A stretch of DNA of 64,000 nt from JBBRRP01 sp038251425 (GCA_038251425.1 JBBSBI010000002.1:1-64000), one strand, 5' to 3'; counted from the stretch's first letter, positions 42,099 through 51,703 are shown. The notes: generated from the letters alone by a model not told the origin. A program made the numbers and translations.

Positions 42099-43265
42099 AT
42101 GCGCGTTCGCCGAGGCTTCGGCGGACCGCTGCTCTACCTCATGCTTGGCGTTGCATGTCAGAAGGAGCCACCGACCACGCAGCCTAAGACTGAAGCTCGA
42201 AAATCATCGCTCACGCGGGTGAAGATCCCCAAGCGTGAAGCGGTAGCTCACGAGGCTGTGGACATCCCGGGTGGGGCGTTCTTAGCGGGCTCCCTGCCCG
42301 GCGAGCGCGGGCGGCTCCCTGAGGTGGAACCGCTTCGTTACGAGGTTGAACTCGGACCATTTCGAATCGATCGGCTTCCCTACCCCAACGATCCAGCGCT
42401 ACCCGCGGCGACAGGTGTTACGCGCGCAGACGCGGAACGCCTCTGCACCGAGGCCGGGGCACGGCTGTGCACGGAGTTAGAATGGGAACGCGCGTGCAAA
42501 GGTCCTGGTAACGACACTTACGTGACCGGCGCCGAATGGGAAAATGCGTGCTCCGCCACTCCGCAGCGTTGCGCTTCCGGATTTGACGTCCTCGCCATGG
42601 GCGTAAAAGTGCGCGAGTGGGTTCGCGGCGATGTCCGTGACGAAACCGGCAAGCTTCTGTCCGTCACACGAGGCGCTGCACCTTCTCCAGATAACGGCCC
42701 GCGCTGCGCCCTTCGAGGTGCGTCATCCGCCAACACTCAAAGTACTGACCTTGGATTTCGCTGCTGCCATGGCGCCCCCAACGCAGCCACGATGCCCACG
42801 CCCTCGCTGCAAGCCACCTTCGAAAAACCCAATTTGCCGCAGGAACGGCTTAGAAAGCTGCTGCTTGCCGAGCCCCGCACGCGCGCGCTGGCGACTGATC
42901 TGGTGTATTTTCGCGAACCCGATGCGGCCAATACGGTCGTGGCGCGCGGACCGGGTGATCGCCAAGGCTTCCTGTTCACCGTTGCCCCCTTGCTGTGGCG
43001 TCCCGTTGCGGGAGCAGAATACCTGATCGTGACCGCTCGTTCGGGCAAAGACACTTCCTTCGTCTTGGCTTACTACGTACTCGGCAAAGACGACTACAAG
43101 CTCGCTTCGAGTTTCATCCTCAAAGATGAAGTCGGCCCAGTAGCGTTAGCCTATAGCCCATCGATTCGTCCCCGGCTGCACTTCAGCTCTTGCTGGGGTT
43201 GTCCGGGCGAAACGGGCAAGCTGCTCTATCGCAACCCAGACACGGTGGCGATCGTTCAGCCGTAA
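42099..43265 (+). CDS. Lipoprotein with SUMF1/formylglycine-generating-enzyme-like domain
   Basis: From ATG 42099 the product is 388 residues with a lipoprotein signal (GPLLYLMLGVACQKEP, lipobox LGVAC). Residues about 60-225 resemble the SUMF1/FGE-sulfatase fold: VDIPGGAFLAGSLPGERGR, RADAERLCTEAGARLCTELE, EWERACKG, a VREWVRG element and the end LGFRCCHGA. In this family many members are not sulfatase-activating but bind carbohydrate or act in signalling; the copper-binding catalytic cysteines could not be confirmed. The C-terminal 160 residues are unrecognised, ending with CWGCPGETGKLLYRN. Location should be the envelope. Confidence 0.75.
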   Translation: MRVRRGFGGPLLYLMLGVACQKEPPTTQPKTEARKSSLTRVKIPKREAVAHEAVDIPGGAFLAGSLPGERGRLPEVEPLRYEVELGPFRIDRLPYPNDPALPAATGVTRADAERLCTEAGARLCTELEWERACKGPGNDTYVTGAEWENACSATPQRCASGFDVLAMGVKVREWVRGDVRDETGKLLSVTRGAAPSPDNGPRCALRGASSANTQSTDLGFRCCHGAPNAATMPTPSLQATFEKPNLPQERLRKLLLAEPRTRALATDLVYFREPDAANTVVARGPGDRQGFLFTVAPLLWRPVAGAEYLIVTARSGKDTSFVLAYYVLGKDDYKLASSFILKDEVGPVALAYSPSIRPRLHFSSCWGCPGETGKLLYRNPDTVAIVQP

Positions 43266-43963
43266 ACAGGCAGGCTAATTTCGAAGCCCTGACCCGCCGG
43301 CAACGTGAGCGCTTTTACCTCGGCGCCCGCCGCATCGGCACAGATCTTCACACACAGGAAACCGAGCCCGCGGCTGTAGCGCCCAGCTCCTCCCGTCTTT
43401 GATTTCAGTTGACCGGCCACGCTGAAGAGCGCTTCTGACTCGGCGTTCTGGAGCGGTGTCCCGAGATCTGTGACTTCGACCGAACAGCGCCCCCCCTCAC
43501 TCCTGGCAACGACGCTGACCGCCGTTCCTGGAGGACAGTACTGAATCGCTCCCCGCACCAGATTCTCGACGGCTCGCGCCAACATTTGTCGATTGGAGCG
43601 AACCCGCACGCCGCGCGGCACCTGATCCAAGAACTCAACGGCTACGCCGTGACTTTCAGCGGCAAGCCGAGAACGCTCCACCACCTCGGTGACGAACGCA
43701 GAAAATCCCACCGCCACGTGCGGCAAGGGCAAGCCCTCCGCAACATGAAACGACAGAATTTCCATGTTCTCAATCACATGCATCAAGCCGTCGCAAGAAG
43801 CCACGGCATCTACAGCGGCCTCTTTGAGATCTCGATCAATCGTGCCAAGCGCTGTCGAGAGATAGTTGAGATTACTATGCAGTGCCGACAGCGGATTTCG
43901 CATGTCGTGAGTTAGCAAACCCAAAAGAGCGGAGAGCGATTGGGGATCGATGGGCTCAGTCAA
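43256..43963 (-). CDS. Minimal histidine kinase-like protein with degenerate ATP-binding boxes
   Basis: The product is 235 residues from TTG 43963, with no sensor domain or membrane segment. The HisKA helix has a good H-box (LLTHDMRNPLSALHSNLNYL, acceptor His near residue 19). The ATPase domain is present but weak: the N-box reads ENLVRGAIQY, with Gly in place of the Mg-chelating second Asn; the G1 box reads DLGTPLQN rather than DxGxG; the G2 region GLGFLCVKICADAAG is acceptable. It may be a phosphotransfer or phosphatase module instead of an active kinase. The start overlaps the upstream hydrolase stop (TTGA). Confidence 0.78.
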   Translation of the reverse strand: MTEPIDPQSLSALLGLLTHDMRNPLSALHSNLNYLSTALGTIDRDLKEAAVDAVASCDGLMHVIENMEILSFHVAEGLPLPHVAVGFSAFVTEVVERSRLAAESHGVAVEFLDQVPRGVRVRSNRQMLARAVENLVRGAIQYCPPGTAVSVVARSEGGRCSVEVTDLGTPLQNAESEALFSVAGQLKSKTGGAGRYSRGLGFLCVKICADAAGAEVKALTLPAGQGFEISLPVYG

Positions 43964-44835
43964 GGTGCCCCCAGGAGCTGATGCTGCTCGGTGAAACGCC
44001 GGATCCGTTCGTGAACGAGCAGATGGTGTTCGAGGGGTGCGACATGAGTGCCATTCGGGATCGTGAACAGCTCACCCCCTGGAATCGCTTCAGCCATAGC
44101 TTCGGAGATGGAGTGGGGAGTGAAGGAATCTTTTTCACCGGCGATCAGCAAAACGGGCACCTTAATTTCCGCCAAAAGATCCTCTGCTGAGTGCTCACCG
44201 GCGGCGGCCAGCATGCCAAGGAACATCTTAAAATCGACGTGAGCCACGTGTCTGAAATACGGTTCAACGTCTTCCACCCTTATCTTGTCGGCCGCAATCT
44301 CGCCTGTCATAAGTGCCACCTTGAGCGCAACCCGCGGCGGCACGCGCGACCATAAGCCCCGAGCGAGCTTGGGATGGCGCCCGACAAATGCGATCAGATC
44401 GGGCAGCACGTTGGCCAAGAGATCCGAGCCATGAAAGGTATGCGTGACGCGACCAAAGCTCCCGCAGATGAAAACCATTGCGACCACTTTCTGAGGACGC
44501 AGCCGATACGCTTCGAGGGCAACTTGGGTTCCAAACGAATGCCCCATCAGGATCACCGGCGGGTCACCCACATGGCGACGAACCGTGTCGAGATCCCGGG
44601 CATGATCGATGACCTCAATGGCTCGCTCATCCACAGGCAGCGCGCTCCGCCCATGGCCTCTATAGTTCCAATGAGCAACGCTCATCGACGCGGCCAGATC
44701 ATCCCACAAATATTTGTAAATGAAGCCGTCGCATACCAAACCATCACACAGCACTGCAGTGACGGGGCTGGGACCTTGACGGCACCGCACGTATAAGCGG
44801 GTGCCGTCCTCGGCGAGCGCAAACGACTCTTTCAC
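43960..44835 (-). CDS. Alpha/beta hydrolase
   Basis: The product is 291 residues from GTG 44835. It has the alpha/beta-hydrolase elements: WNYRGHGRSALP before the nucleophile elbow GHSFG (Ser in ILMGHSFGTQVALEAYRL), an Asp region in LLIAGEKDSFTPH and the catalytic His in IPNGTHVAPLEHH. The substrate is unknown; the family includes esterases, lipases and C-C hydrolases. It is 12 bases after the small ribbon-helix-helix-like gene and overlaps the histidine-kinase-like gene. There is no signal peptide, so it is likely cytosolic. Confidence 0.88.
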   Translation of the reverse strand: MKESFALAEDGTRLYVRCRQGPSPVTAVLCDGLVCDGFIYKYLWDDLAASMSVAHWNYRGHGRSALPVDERAIEVIDHARDLDTVRRHVGDPPVILMGHSFGTQVALEAYRLRPQKVVAMVFICGSFGRVTHTFHGSDLLANVLPDLIAFVGRHPKLARGLWSRVPPRVALKVALMTGEIAADKIRVEDVEPYFRHVAHVDFKMFLGMLAAAGEHSAEDLLAEIKVPVLLIAGEKDSFTPHSISEAMAEAIPGGELFTIPNGTHVAPLEHHLLVHERIRRFTEQHQLLGAP

Positions 44836-44847
44836 CGAAGCTAACGG

Positions 44848-45069
44848 TTAGCTGGCTTCGGGAGCGTCATCATCATCCCCCACGTCGTTGACGCTGGGGA
44901 TTTTCTTGATCTCGAGACGCGCGAGCTTCCACGCGCGCTGGACCACCCAAGACAGCGAGCGATCAAGCCGCGCTGCCTCATCTTTGATCTCTTGGAGCAT
45001 GGCCTCTGGGAAATAAAGGCTCTGCTTTCGCTTATCGCTACCACCGGTTTTGGCGTCGTTGTCGGACAC
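44848..45069 (-). CDS. Small ribbon-helix-helix-like protein (TIGR04563-like)
   Basis: The product is 73 residues: a polar N-terminus, the core KRKQSLYFPEAMLQEIKDEA followed by RLDRSLSWVVQRAWKLARLE, and an acidic tail (DDDDAPEAS). The core reads as a strand plus two helices of the MetJ/Arc ribbon-helix-helix fold, and its pattern recalls the TIGR04563 family described mainly from myxobacteria. It may bind DNA as a dimer. GTG 45069 is supported by GAGGTGA six bases upstream. It leads a minus-strand run with the hydrolase and the kinase-like gene and is divergent from the S41 protease. Confidence 0.78.
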   Translation of the reverse strand: MSDNDAKTGGSDKRKQSLYFPEAMLQEIKDEAARLDRSLSWVVQRAWKLARLEIKKIPSVNDVGDDDDAPEAS

Positions 45070-45344
45070 TGAACATCACCTCGAGTTAGAATTGGGTGCG
45101 TGAAACAGTACTCTGTACCACTTTGAGAAGAATCAAATCAATCCTTAGACCGGCCAAGTGACCCAAACCGCCTTGCGACTTGCTGCCACTGAACCATTGG
45201 TCGCCGGACCAAATCATACCGATCGCTCTGCAAATTGAACAACGTCCCCTCTGTGGGAAACTTTAGAGGGTTGTCGGCAGATTAGTGCCAAGGTGCCGCA
45301 GTCCCCTTCAGGCACTGCCCTCCTCCCGTATACTCGTCGGCAGT

Positions 45345-46697
45345 ATGTCGAAGACCTCTTCTGTGCTCAAATTCGCGGTCGTCGCGGTCGTCGCCTTTGC
45401 CGGGGGTGCGCTAGCAACCAGCATCGCCAACGCCACCACTGAACAGCAAAATCCATACTATGTGCTCGATCAGCTCGCTCGGGTGCTCGTTCGTATAGAA
45501 AACGACTACGTCGATCCCGTCGATCGGAGCCGCCTTATTGAAGGTGCCATCAAAGGCATGGTTGCGGAGCTGGATCCGCATTCGTCCTTCCTGCCGCGCG
45601 AGGATTACGCGATTTTCCAGGGTGACACCCAGGGCCGTTTCGGAGGCGTCGGCGTCGAGGTCGATTTTGGGAACGACTCCGTCACGGTGATGTCCGTGGT
45701 GGAGGGCTCTCCCGCCGAGCAGCGTGGAATCGCGCCCGGCGATCAGATCATCGCGATCGACGGTCACCCGGTGCGCGGAAAATCCGCCGCGGATTTAGTG
45801 CGCACCATGCGCGGTGAACCTGGGAGTAAAGTGAGTTTGAGTCTGCGCCGAAAGTCCCACGAAGGCCTGCTCACGCTGACGCTAGTGCGTAGAATTATCA
45901 CTGTCTCGAGCGTTGCTTCCAAGCTACTGAATGAAGGCGTTGGCTATCTGCGCATCAAGAGCTTTCAGAGTGGCACCCACACTGAATTTCAGGAAGCGCT
46001 GGGGAAATTGCGGGAAGCGAACGGCGACGAACTGAGTGCGCTGATCCTCGACTTAAGAAACAATCCTGGCGGCTTGGTGGACGAAGCGAGCGCTATCGCC
46101 GATGAATTTCTCGACGGCGGGGTCATCTACACCACGCGCCATCGCCGCGAAATCGTGGACGAAGTAACAGCAAGCTCGGGTGGCAGCGTCAAGCGCGGCC
46201 CGATCGCCGTTTTGGTGAACGAATACAGCGCGAGCGCTTCCGAGCTGCTCGCAGGAGCCCTCCAAGATCAGCACCGAGGCGCAATTATTGGCGCGAAGAC
46301 ATTCGGAAAAGGCTCTGTCCAAAGCATCTTGGATTTGCCAGGTGGTGACGGGCTCCGCATCACGACCATGCGCTATTACACGCCGAGTGGGCGGGCGATT
46401 CAGGCACTTGGGATCACTCCGGATGTGCTCGTCCCCACCCCATTCGAGGATGTGGATGATATCGTGCGCGAATCCGATCTTGAAGGGCATTTGGCGGCCG
46501 AGGGAAAACGCCCGCCGCCTAAAGCTCCGCCTCCGCCTTCCCAAAACGAAACGCCACCTGGCAAAGCACACGATCCAAGCGAAACGCTGCTTGGAGTGGC
46601 TCGCATCACGCCGGTAAATCCGTTGACGGGACCGGACCAGGCACTGAAAGTAGCGTACGAAACGTTAACGGGGCGGCGGGGTTCGCAGGGGAAATAG
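45345..46697 (+). CDS. C-terminal processing peptidase (S41 family, CtpA type)
   Basis: From ATG 45345 the product is 450 residues. An N-terminal membrane anchor or signal (VLKFAVVAVVAFAGGALATS) is followed by the tail-binding helix region, a PDZ domain (about 90-170; RFGGVGVEVDFGN, GIAPGDQIIAIDGHPVRGKS) and the S41 core with LSALILDLRNNPGGLVDEAS, the nucleophile Ser in NEYSASASELLAGALQD and the general-base Lys in GAKTFGKGSVQ. These enzymes cut non-polar C-termini in the periplasm, often trimming envelope proteins or wall hydrolases. The Pro-rich C-terminus (PPPKAPPPPSQNE) is atypical. It is one base ahead of the next hydrolase gene. Confidence 0.94.
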   Translation: MSKTSSVLKFAVVAVVAFAGGALATSIANATTEQQNPYYVLDQLARVLVRIENDYVDPVDRSRLIEGAIKGMVAELDPHSSFLPREDYAIFQGDTQGRFGGVGVEVDFGNDSVTVMSVVEGSPAEQRGIAPGDQIIAIDGHPVRGKSAADLVRTMRGEPGSKVSLSLRRKSHEGLLTLTLVRRIITVSSVASKLLNEGVGYLRIKSFQSGTHTEFQEALGKLREANGDELSALILDLRNNPGGLVDEASAIADEFLDGGVIYTTRHRREIVDEVTASSGGSVKRGPIAVLVNEYSASASELLAGALQDQHRGAIIGAKTFGKGSVQSILDLPGGDGLRITTMRYYTPSGRAIQALGITPDVLVPTPFEDVDDIVRESDLEGHLAAEGKRPPPKAPPPPSQNETPPGKAHDPSETLLGVARITPVNPLTGPDQALKVAYETLTGRRGSQGK

Positions 46698-46698
46698 C

Positions 46699-47499
46699 GT
46701 GGTAAACTTGCACGGCCTCAACGTTGAAGTGATCGGGACGGGTCACGCCACCACAGTTCTCATGCACGGCTTCCTCGGTTCAGGCAAGAATCTGAGACCG
46801 CTTGCGCGTCTTTGGTCTGAGCGTGACCCCAACCGCAAGCTGGTAGTCGTCGACCTACCGGGTCACGGAGAATCGATGGCACTTGGCGCCGGTGCAACAC
46901 TGTACACGATGGCGCGGTCAGTATTGGATGGCGTGCAGGCTTTAGAACTCTCCGAGCCCTTCGTTTTGGTGGGGCATTCGTTGGGAGGTCGCGTTGGTCT
47001 GGCGGCGTTGGAGTTAGAGCCCGTGAAGGTCGGCTCTGTAGCGCTTTTAGACATTGGGCCTGGGCCCATTGATCCCGCGCGATCTGAGAGTCGGCGCGTA
47101 CTCGATATTCTCTTGGATGCGCCTGAGGTCGTCACGGATAGGAGCCAAATGCGCGCCTTCCTCATGGAGCGCGGTCTATCTAAAGCGCTTTCGGATTGGA
47201 TCTTGATGAACTTGAAGGCGCTTTCCGGCGAAGGGAACTCAGAATTCACCTGGCGGATCGATCGTCGAGCATTGGATGAACTCCACGGCTCGTTCAACCT
47301 CGCGGATCTCTGGCCCGTGGTCGAACGCTTCGGTGCAAAAATCGCCTGCGCTCGCGGGGAACGTTCGGCGTATGTGAGCGATGCTGACGCGCAGCGTCTT
47401 CAGGCGAATGGCGTGAGGGTTCATACGTTAGCGGGCGCGGGACATTACGTGCACGTGGACGCTTTGCCCGAGCTTCTGGATTGGCTACGGCTGTTGTGA
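46699..47499 (+). CDS. Alpha/beta hydrolase
   Basis: The product is 266 residues from GTG 46699, one base after the S41 stop, so the two genes are almost certainly co-transcribed. It has HGFLGSGKNLRPLARLW (oxyanion region), the nucleophile elbow GHSLGG (in VLVGHSLGGRVGLAALEL) and the catalytic His in LAGAGHYVHVDALPELL. The pattern resembles the YbfF/esterase branch. No signal peptide is seen. The substrate cannot be told. Confidence 0.9.
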   Translation: MVNLHGLNVEVIGTGHATTVLMHGFLGSGKNLRPLARLWSERDPNRKLVVVDLPGHGESMALGAGATLYTMARSVLDGVQALELSEPFVLVGHSLGGRVGLAALELEPVKVGSVALLDIGPGPIDPARSESRRVLDILLDAPEVVTDRSQMRAFLMERGLSKALSDWILMNLKALSGEGNSEFTWRIDRRALDELHGSFNLADLWPVVERFGAKIACARGERSAYVSDADAQRLQANGVRVHTLAGAGHYVHVDALPELLDWLRLL

Positions 47500-47628
47500 T
47501 CCACCCCCGTGGGACTTCTCCTCACATCGCAGTGGGTCGGCGACAGAATCGACACGGTATTGTGACGAATGTGTCATGAATGAGGCGAGCCCATTCGCTG
47601 TGCCTGCGGGCGCTGCTAATTTTGTTCG

Positions 47629-48006
47629 GTGGTTCGGCGTGCACTACTTGGCTTGTTGGGAGCGGTCTTAGGTAGCTACCTCTGGAGCGGTTCGGCTGCT
47701 CTCTGCTTCGGGAGGTACGACGAAGCTGTTTGGGAGCGCGAACACCCTCTCCCCCACGCGCCTCCGCGGGAACTCGGCCCCTACCGGGTGAGCGTAGCGG
47801 ACACACGGCGGATTGTGCCGAGCACCGGCCTTGACCAGAAGATCGAGGTTCAGAACGCCAACAACAACTTGCACGTCATCCGACATACGGACGGACGGGT
47901 GTATCAAAGTAGCCCGAAGCAACCCAGCGTCGCATGGCGAACTGAGTTTCCGAGATGTCCCCGGTTTGTCACACAGCGCAGGCTATGGTCCTCGCGTTCG
48001 ACATGA
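47629..48006 (+). pseudogene. Truncated N-terminal remnant of a secreted, sialidase-like repeat protein
   Basis: The frame from GTG 47629 gives a signal peptide (ALLGLLGAVLGSYLWSGSAA) and a short mature part with VSVADTRRIVPSTGLDQKIE and NANNNLHVIRHTDGRVY. The last element recalls the first blade (NNNLxVxRHxGRVY) of exo-alpha-sialidase/BNR-like proteins of Polyangia, a recollection that needs a search. After DGRVY the reading turns to low-quality sequence, overlaps the next gene and stops at 48006. I read it as the start of a lost gene cut off by a deletion or rearrangement; a short functional secreted protein is possible. Confidence 0.45.
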
Positions 48007-49772
48007 AGCGTTTCAGATCCCGTTGGTTCCAGGTTGGTGTATTGCTCGCCGCGGCTGCGCATGGTTGCACGAAGCTGAAAAGCGGAGATGATATCTTTCT
48101 CGATTCAAGCAAAGCAGGTGCCGGCTCCGCTGGCGTCTTGAGTCCTGGTTTTGACTTAGGATCATTGGGCGGCAACTTAGGCTTCGCGGGCGCAGGAGGC
48201 CATGGCGGCCAAGACCCAACGTCCTGCATAGATCCAGCGGGGTTTCGCGGTCTCGGCTGCAACACCTGCGAGCCTACGGACATTTTTTCTTTGGAGAGTT
48301 CGTGCACAGACTCCACTTGCACTCCGTTCGGTAACTCCCTGAGGCTCGCGAAGCTCGGACTCGACGGTGGGTTGCCGCCGGTTCCGGCTTCGAGCCCGCC
48401 AGGAACCGGAGGTGCCGCTGCAGGCGGCCGTGCGTCAACAGGTGGAAGCGCTGGAAGCGCCGGAAGTTCGGGCAATAACGGCGAAGCCGGAAACTTGGGC
48501 GGTGGGGTCGACACCGCGGGCGCCGGGTCGGGCGCTCTGCTTCAAGGGACTCGCGGGGCAGCCGTGAGTCCGCCTCCACCTCCGGGAATTGCCTGTGCCA
48601 CACTCAGCGCTAGGGGCAGCGTCGTTTACGTGACGGGTTCGTCCGCCGTGAAGCCCTTTCTCCAACAGGTGGCTCAACAGCTTTCCACTGGGTCAGGCGT
48701 CTATATCGTTTACACCGCCACAGGTTCCTGCATCGGGGTTGACGCCATCGTGAACTCCACCCCGATGACCAGCGGGCTCGCGCCAGCGCCCGCAACGACC
48801 GCCATCTATTGGGACAGCTCATCGAGCACCGGCCAAGAGTGCTATCTGCCAGCTGCCGGAGTGCCAGCCGATATCGGCATTTCCGATGTGTTCGCACAAA
48901 CTTGCACCGGATTTGAACTCACGAACCTCGACGCCCAAGGCATCCGTGACGCGCACGGACCCATTCAAACGATGACGTTCACCGTCCCGGCAAACTCCGC
49001 ATACACTGAGATCAGCGCTCAAGCAGCCTATTTTGTGTTTGGGTTTGGGAAAGATGGAGGCGTCACGGACCCCACCGGGACGACGCCGATCTGGAACGAT
49101 GAAAGTTTCATTTTTCAGCGAAAAGGCAGCTCCGGTACCCAGACCATGCTGGCAGCAGCCATCGGCGTGCCTTCGACGCGTTGGAAAGGCAAGATCCACC
49201 AAACCTCCGACGACGTTGCACTCGATCTGCAAGCGGCTGGATCGAAACAGGACACGGCGAGTAAGGCCATCGGCATTCTGGCTGCCGACTACATCGAGAC
49301 CAAGAATCTTCGGGCGCAGCTGCACGCCCTGGCCTTTCAGGACTCCAAGCAAGCGTGCGCCGTGTATCCCGACTCCACGGCAAACGCCCACGACAAGCGC
49401 AACGTTCGCGATGGGCACTACCCAATCTGGGGACCTTTGCATCTGCTTTACAAAGACGACCTCGCTCTAGCCAACCCCGCCCGCCAAGCCATCAGTGACA
49501 TTCTCGGCTACCTTTCCGGCACAAAACCCCTACCTAACAGCGTTAAGCTGATCGATGTTTATGCTCAAAGCGGGCTTGTTCCAGAGTGCGCGATGAGCGT
49601 CACTCGCTCCAAGGATGGCGGCAATATCGTTCCATTCTCGCCGCCGAGTCCCTGCAACTGCCTGTTCGAAGCGAAAGCAACCGGGAGAACCAGCTGCACG
49701 CCGTGCGTCGTCCAGGGGGACTGCCAGGCCGACCAAAGTTGTTCACAGGGATACTGCGAGCAGATTCGCTAA
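48003..49772 (+). CDS. PstS-like substrate-binding lipoprotein with Gly/Ala-rich linker
   Basis: From ATG 48003 the product is 589 residues. A lipoprotein signal (WFQVGVLLAAAAHGC) precedes a Gly/Ala/Ser-rich stretch (about 30-200) interrupted by a Cys-rich segment (GCNTCEPTDIFSLESSC). Residues about 205-540 resemble phosphate/tungstate-type periplasmic binding proteins: VVYVTGSSAVKPFLQQVAQQ, TGSCIGVDAIV and DIGISDVFAQTC. The C-terminus has CNCLFEAKATGRTSCTPC and CQADQSCSQGYCEQIR. No ABC transporter genes are adjacent, so it may be a surface-exposed binding protein and not part of PstSCAB. Phosphate as ligand is not established. Confidence 0.78.
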   Translation: MKRFRSRWFQVGVLLAAAAHGCTKLKSGDDIFLDSSKAGAGSAGVLSPGFDLGSLGGNLGFAGAGGHGGQDPTSCIDPAGFRGLGCNTCEPTDIFSLESSCTDSTCTPFGNSLRLAKLGLDGGLPPVPASSPPGTGGAAAGGRASTGGSAGSAGSSGNNGEAGNLGGGVDTAGAGSGALLQGTRGAAVSPPPPPGIACATLSARGSVVYVTGSSAVKPFLQQVAQQLSTGSGVYIVYTATGSCIGVDAIVNSTPMTSGLAPAPATTAIYWDSSSSTGQECYLPAAGVPADIGISDVFAQTCTGFELTNLDAQGIRDAHGPIQTMTFTVPANSAYTEISAQAAYFVFGFGKDGGVTDPTGTTPIWNDESFIFQRKGSSGTQTMLAAAIGVPSTRWKGKIHQTSDDVALDLQAAGSKQDTASKAIGILAADYIETKNLRAQLHALAFQDSKQACAVYPDSTANAHDKRNVRDGHYPIWGPLHLLYKDDLALANPARQAISDILGYLSGTKPLPNSVKLIDVYAQSGLVPECAMSVTRSKDGGNIVPFSPPSPCNCLFEAKATGRTSCTPCVVQGDCQADQSCSQGYCEQIR

Positions 49773-49924
49773 TTGTTTCGGGGGACGCGAAGCTGCAACT
49801 TGGTGCCACCGGCAACGTTCGACTGGCCGGCTGCAAACTTAACGAAGACGACGTCACACCTTCGTCGCTTTGGTTTCGGTAAAACGTAACACCGCGCGAC
49901 CTCAACGGCGGCAATGCTGCACGA

Positions 49925-51703
49925 GTGTCCAACCTGCTTGTTGCCCCGATTTCGCCAGACAGCTCCGACCTTTCCACCGATTCAGGTTCACGCTCGCGGT
50001 CGGATAACGGTGTCGAGTCGCTCTTCACTCATCCCCCCTCGATTGGTGAATATACAGTCGTAGACAAGCTGGGCCAGGGCGGGATGTCTGAAGTCTTTCT
50101 CACGATGTCACACGGACCCGGCGGTGTGCGACAGCTCTTGGTGATCAAAAAATTGATCGGGCACATGAACGACGAGCCCGAGCTTGTTCAAATGTTCTTG
50201 GACGAAGTTCGGCTCGCAGCGCAGCTGTCGCACCCCAACGTGGTGCAAACCCACCGGGCCGGGAGCCACCTGGGCCAGCACTTTCTTGCGATGGAGTATC
50301 TGAGGGGGCAGCCTTTGAGCAGAGTAGTGCGCCGGGCAGCGAAACGCCTCGGGACTTCTATTCCCTATCCGTTAACGGCCCGCCTCGTCGCAGACGCACT
50401 TGCAGGTCTCCACTACGCGCACACCGCGCGCGACTATCATGGCGAACCTTTGGGGATTGTTCACCGTGACGTGTCTCCCCAAAACATCTTCGTGACGTAC
50501 GAAGGGGTGGTCAAGCTTCTCGATTTTGGCATCGCGAAAGCGACTACCCAACAGACACGAACCAACACAGGGCTCATCAAGGGAAAATTTGGCTACATTG
50601 CGCCTGAGCAAGCGGTGGGAGAAGAGGTCGACTGTCGAGTCGATATCTGGAGCATGGGAGTGGTGCTTTGGGAATGCCTAACACTGCACCGGCTCTTCAA
50701 AGGGCGCACGGATGCGGCGTCTCTGCAAATGGCTCTGAGCATGGACGTGCCTTCGCCTGACGAATTGTGCCCAGAGGTTCCGCCTGCGCTAGCGCGCATC
50801 GCAAAGAAGGCTCTCGAACGGGATATTTCCAAGCGCTACCAAACTGCTCAGGAAATGCAGGAAGACCTTGAGGAGTGGCTGTCCGGCTTTACCAAGGCTT
50901 CGTCGCGTTCCTCGCTTTCACGGTGGATGACGCATTTGTATGCCGACGCCATCGACGAAGAGCGCGAACGGATGCGTCAATGCGTGGTGCGACTGGACTC
51001 GCCTTCCCTGAGTGTCCTGCCCCCGCTCAGCGGGCCACCACTCACAATAACCCTTCAGGAATCAACCATTCCCTCGACACCCGATGAACCGGTGCCCGAG
51101 TTCCGCAGTCGATTTCTGCGCCGACTTGCCGCTGCTGCCCTCGTTGCCAGTCTATTCGCAGGCATTCTTACAACGGCGATCCGAATGTCCGCGCGCAACG
51201 CGAGCCCTGGCGTCACGCACGCTCAACCAGCGCCAGTGCTAGCTCAATCACACGCGTTCAAGACTCGCGAGAGCGCCGTTCCGGTGCACCCCACCACGGT
51301 TGGGGAGCCCCAGCTGGCACTGAGCCCGGCGATTGCCTCCCTGCCGCCCAGCGTAGCTCCAAGCGCCCAGCCCGTTATCCTACGCCCCAAGCAACACGCG
51401 CATTCAGCTCAATCATCCACGAAAGTGAAAACGGAAGCTCCCGTCGAGAACGCGGCGTCACAGACTACCACCCAAGCGCACGACACCAACGGAGCCTTTG
51501 GCACGCTCACCATCGATTCGGCACCTTGGTCTTACGTCACGATTAACAACAAGTTGATTGGCGCCACTCCAGTTATCGGGCTGAAGCTTGAAGCTGGCAC
51601 GTATCAAGTTCATCTCAAGAACCCGGAGCTTGGCCTGGAATCGACCTACCCAGTCACCGTTAAGGCGACTCAAACCATCACACGCCGCTTTGGATTGTAC
51701 TAA
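49925..51703 (+). CDS. Membrane Ser/Thr protein kinase with PEGA domain
   Basis: The product is 592 residues from GTG 49925. The kinase domain (about 40-320) is complete: GQGGMSEVFL (P-loop), VIKKL (Lys), IVHRDVSPQNIFV (HRD catalytic loop), LLDFGIAKA (DFG) and GYIAPEQAVGEEVD (APE). A membrane helix (LAAAALVASLFAGILTTAI, about 400-418) leads to a Pro/Ser/Gln-rich region and a C-terminal PEGA domain (FGTLTIDSAPWSYVTINNKL). Eukaryotic-like kinases are abundant in myxobacteria. The stop overlaps the next gene's start (TAATG), suggesting joint function with the TPR membrane protein. Confidence 0.93.
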   Translation: MSNLLVAPISPDSSDLSTDSGSRSRSDNGVESLFTHPPSIGEYTVVDKLGQGGMSEVFLTMSHGPGGVRQLLVIKKLIGHMNDEPELVQMFLDEVRLAAQLSHPNVVQTHRAGSHLGQHFLAMEYLRGQPLSRVVRRAAKRLGTSIPYPLTARLVADALAGLHYAHTARDYHGEPLGIVHRDVSPQNIFVTYEGVVKLLDFGIAKATTQQTRTNTGLIKGKFGYIAPEQAVGEEVDCRVDIWSMGVVLWECLTLHRLFKGRTDAASLQMALSMDVPSPDELCPEVPPALARIAKKALERDISKRYQTAQEMQEDLEEWLSGFTKASSRSSLSRWMTHLYADAIDEERERMRQCVVRLDSPSLSVLPPLSGPPLTITLQESTIPSTPDEPVPEFRSRFLRRLAAAALVASLFAGILTTAIRMSARNASPGVTHAQPAPVLAQSHAFKTRESAVPVHPTTVGEPQLALSPAIASLPPSVAPSAQPVILRPKQHAHSAQSSTKVKTEAPVENAASQTTTQAHDTNGAFGTLTIDSAPWSYVTINNKLIGATPVIGLKLEAGTYQVHLKNPELGLESTYPVTVKATQTITRRFGLY

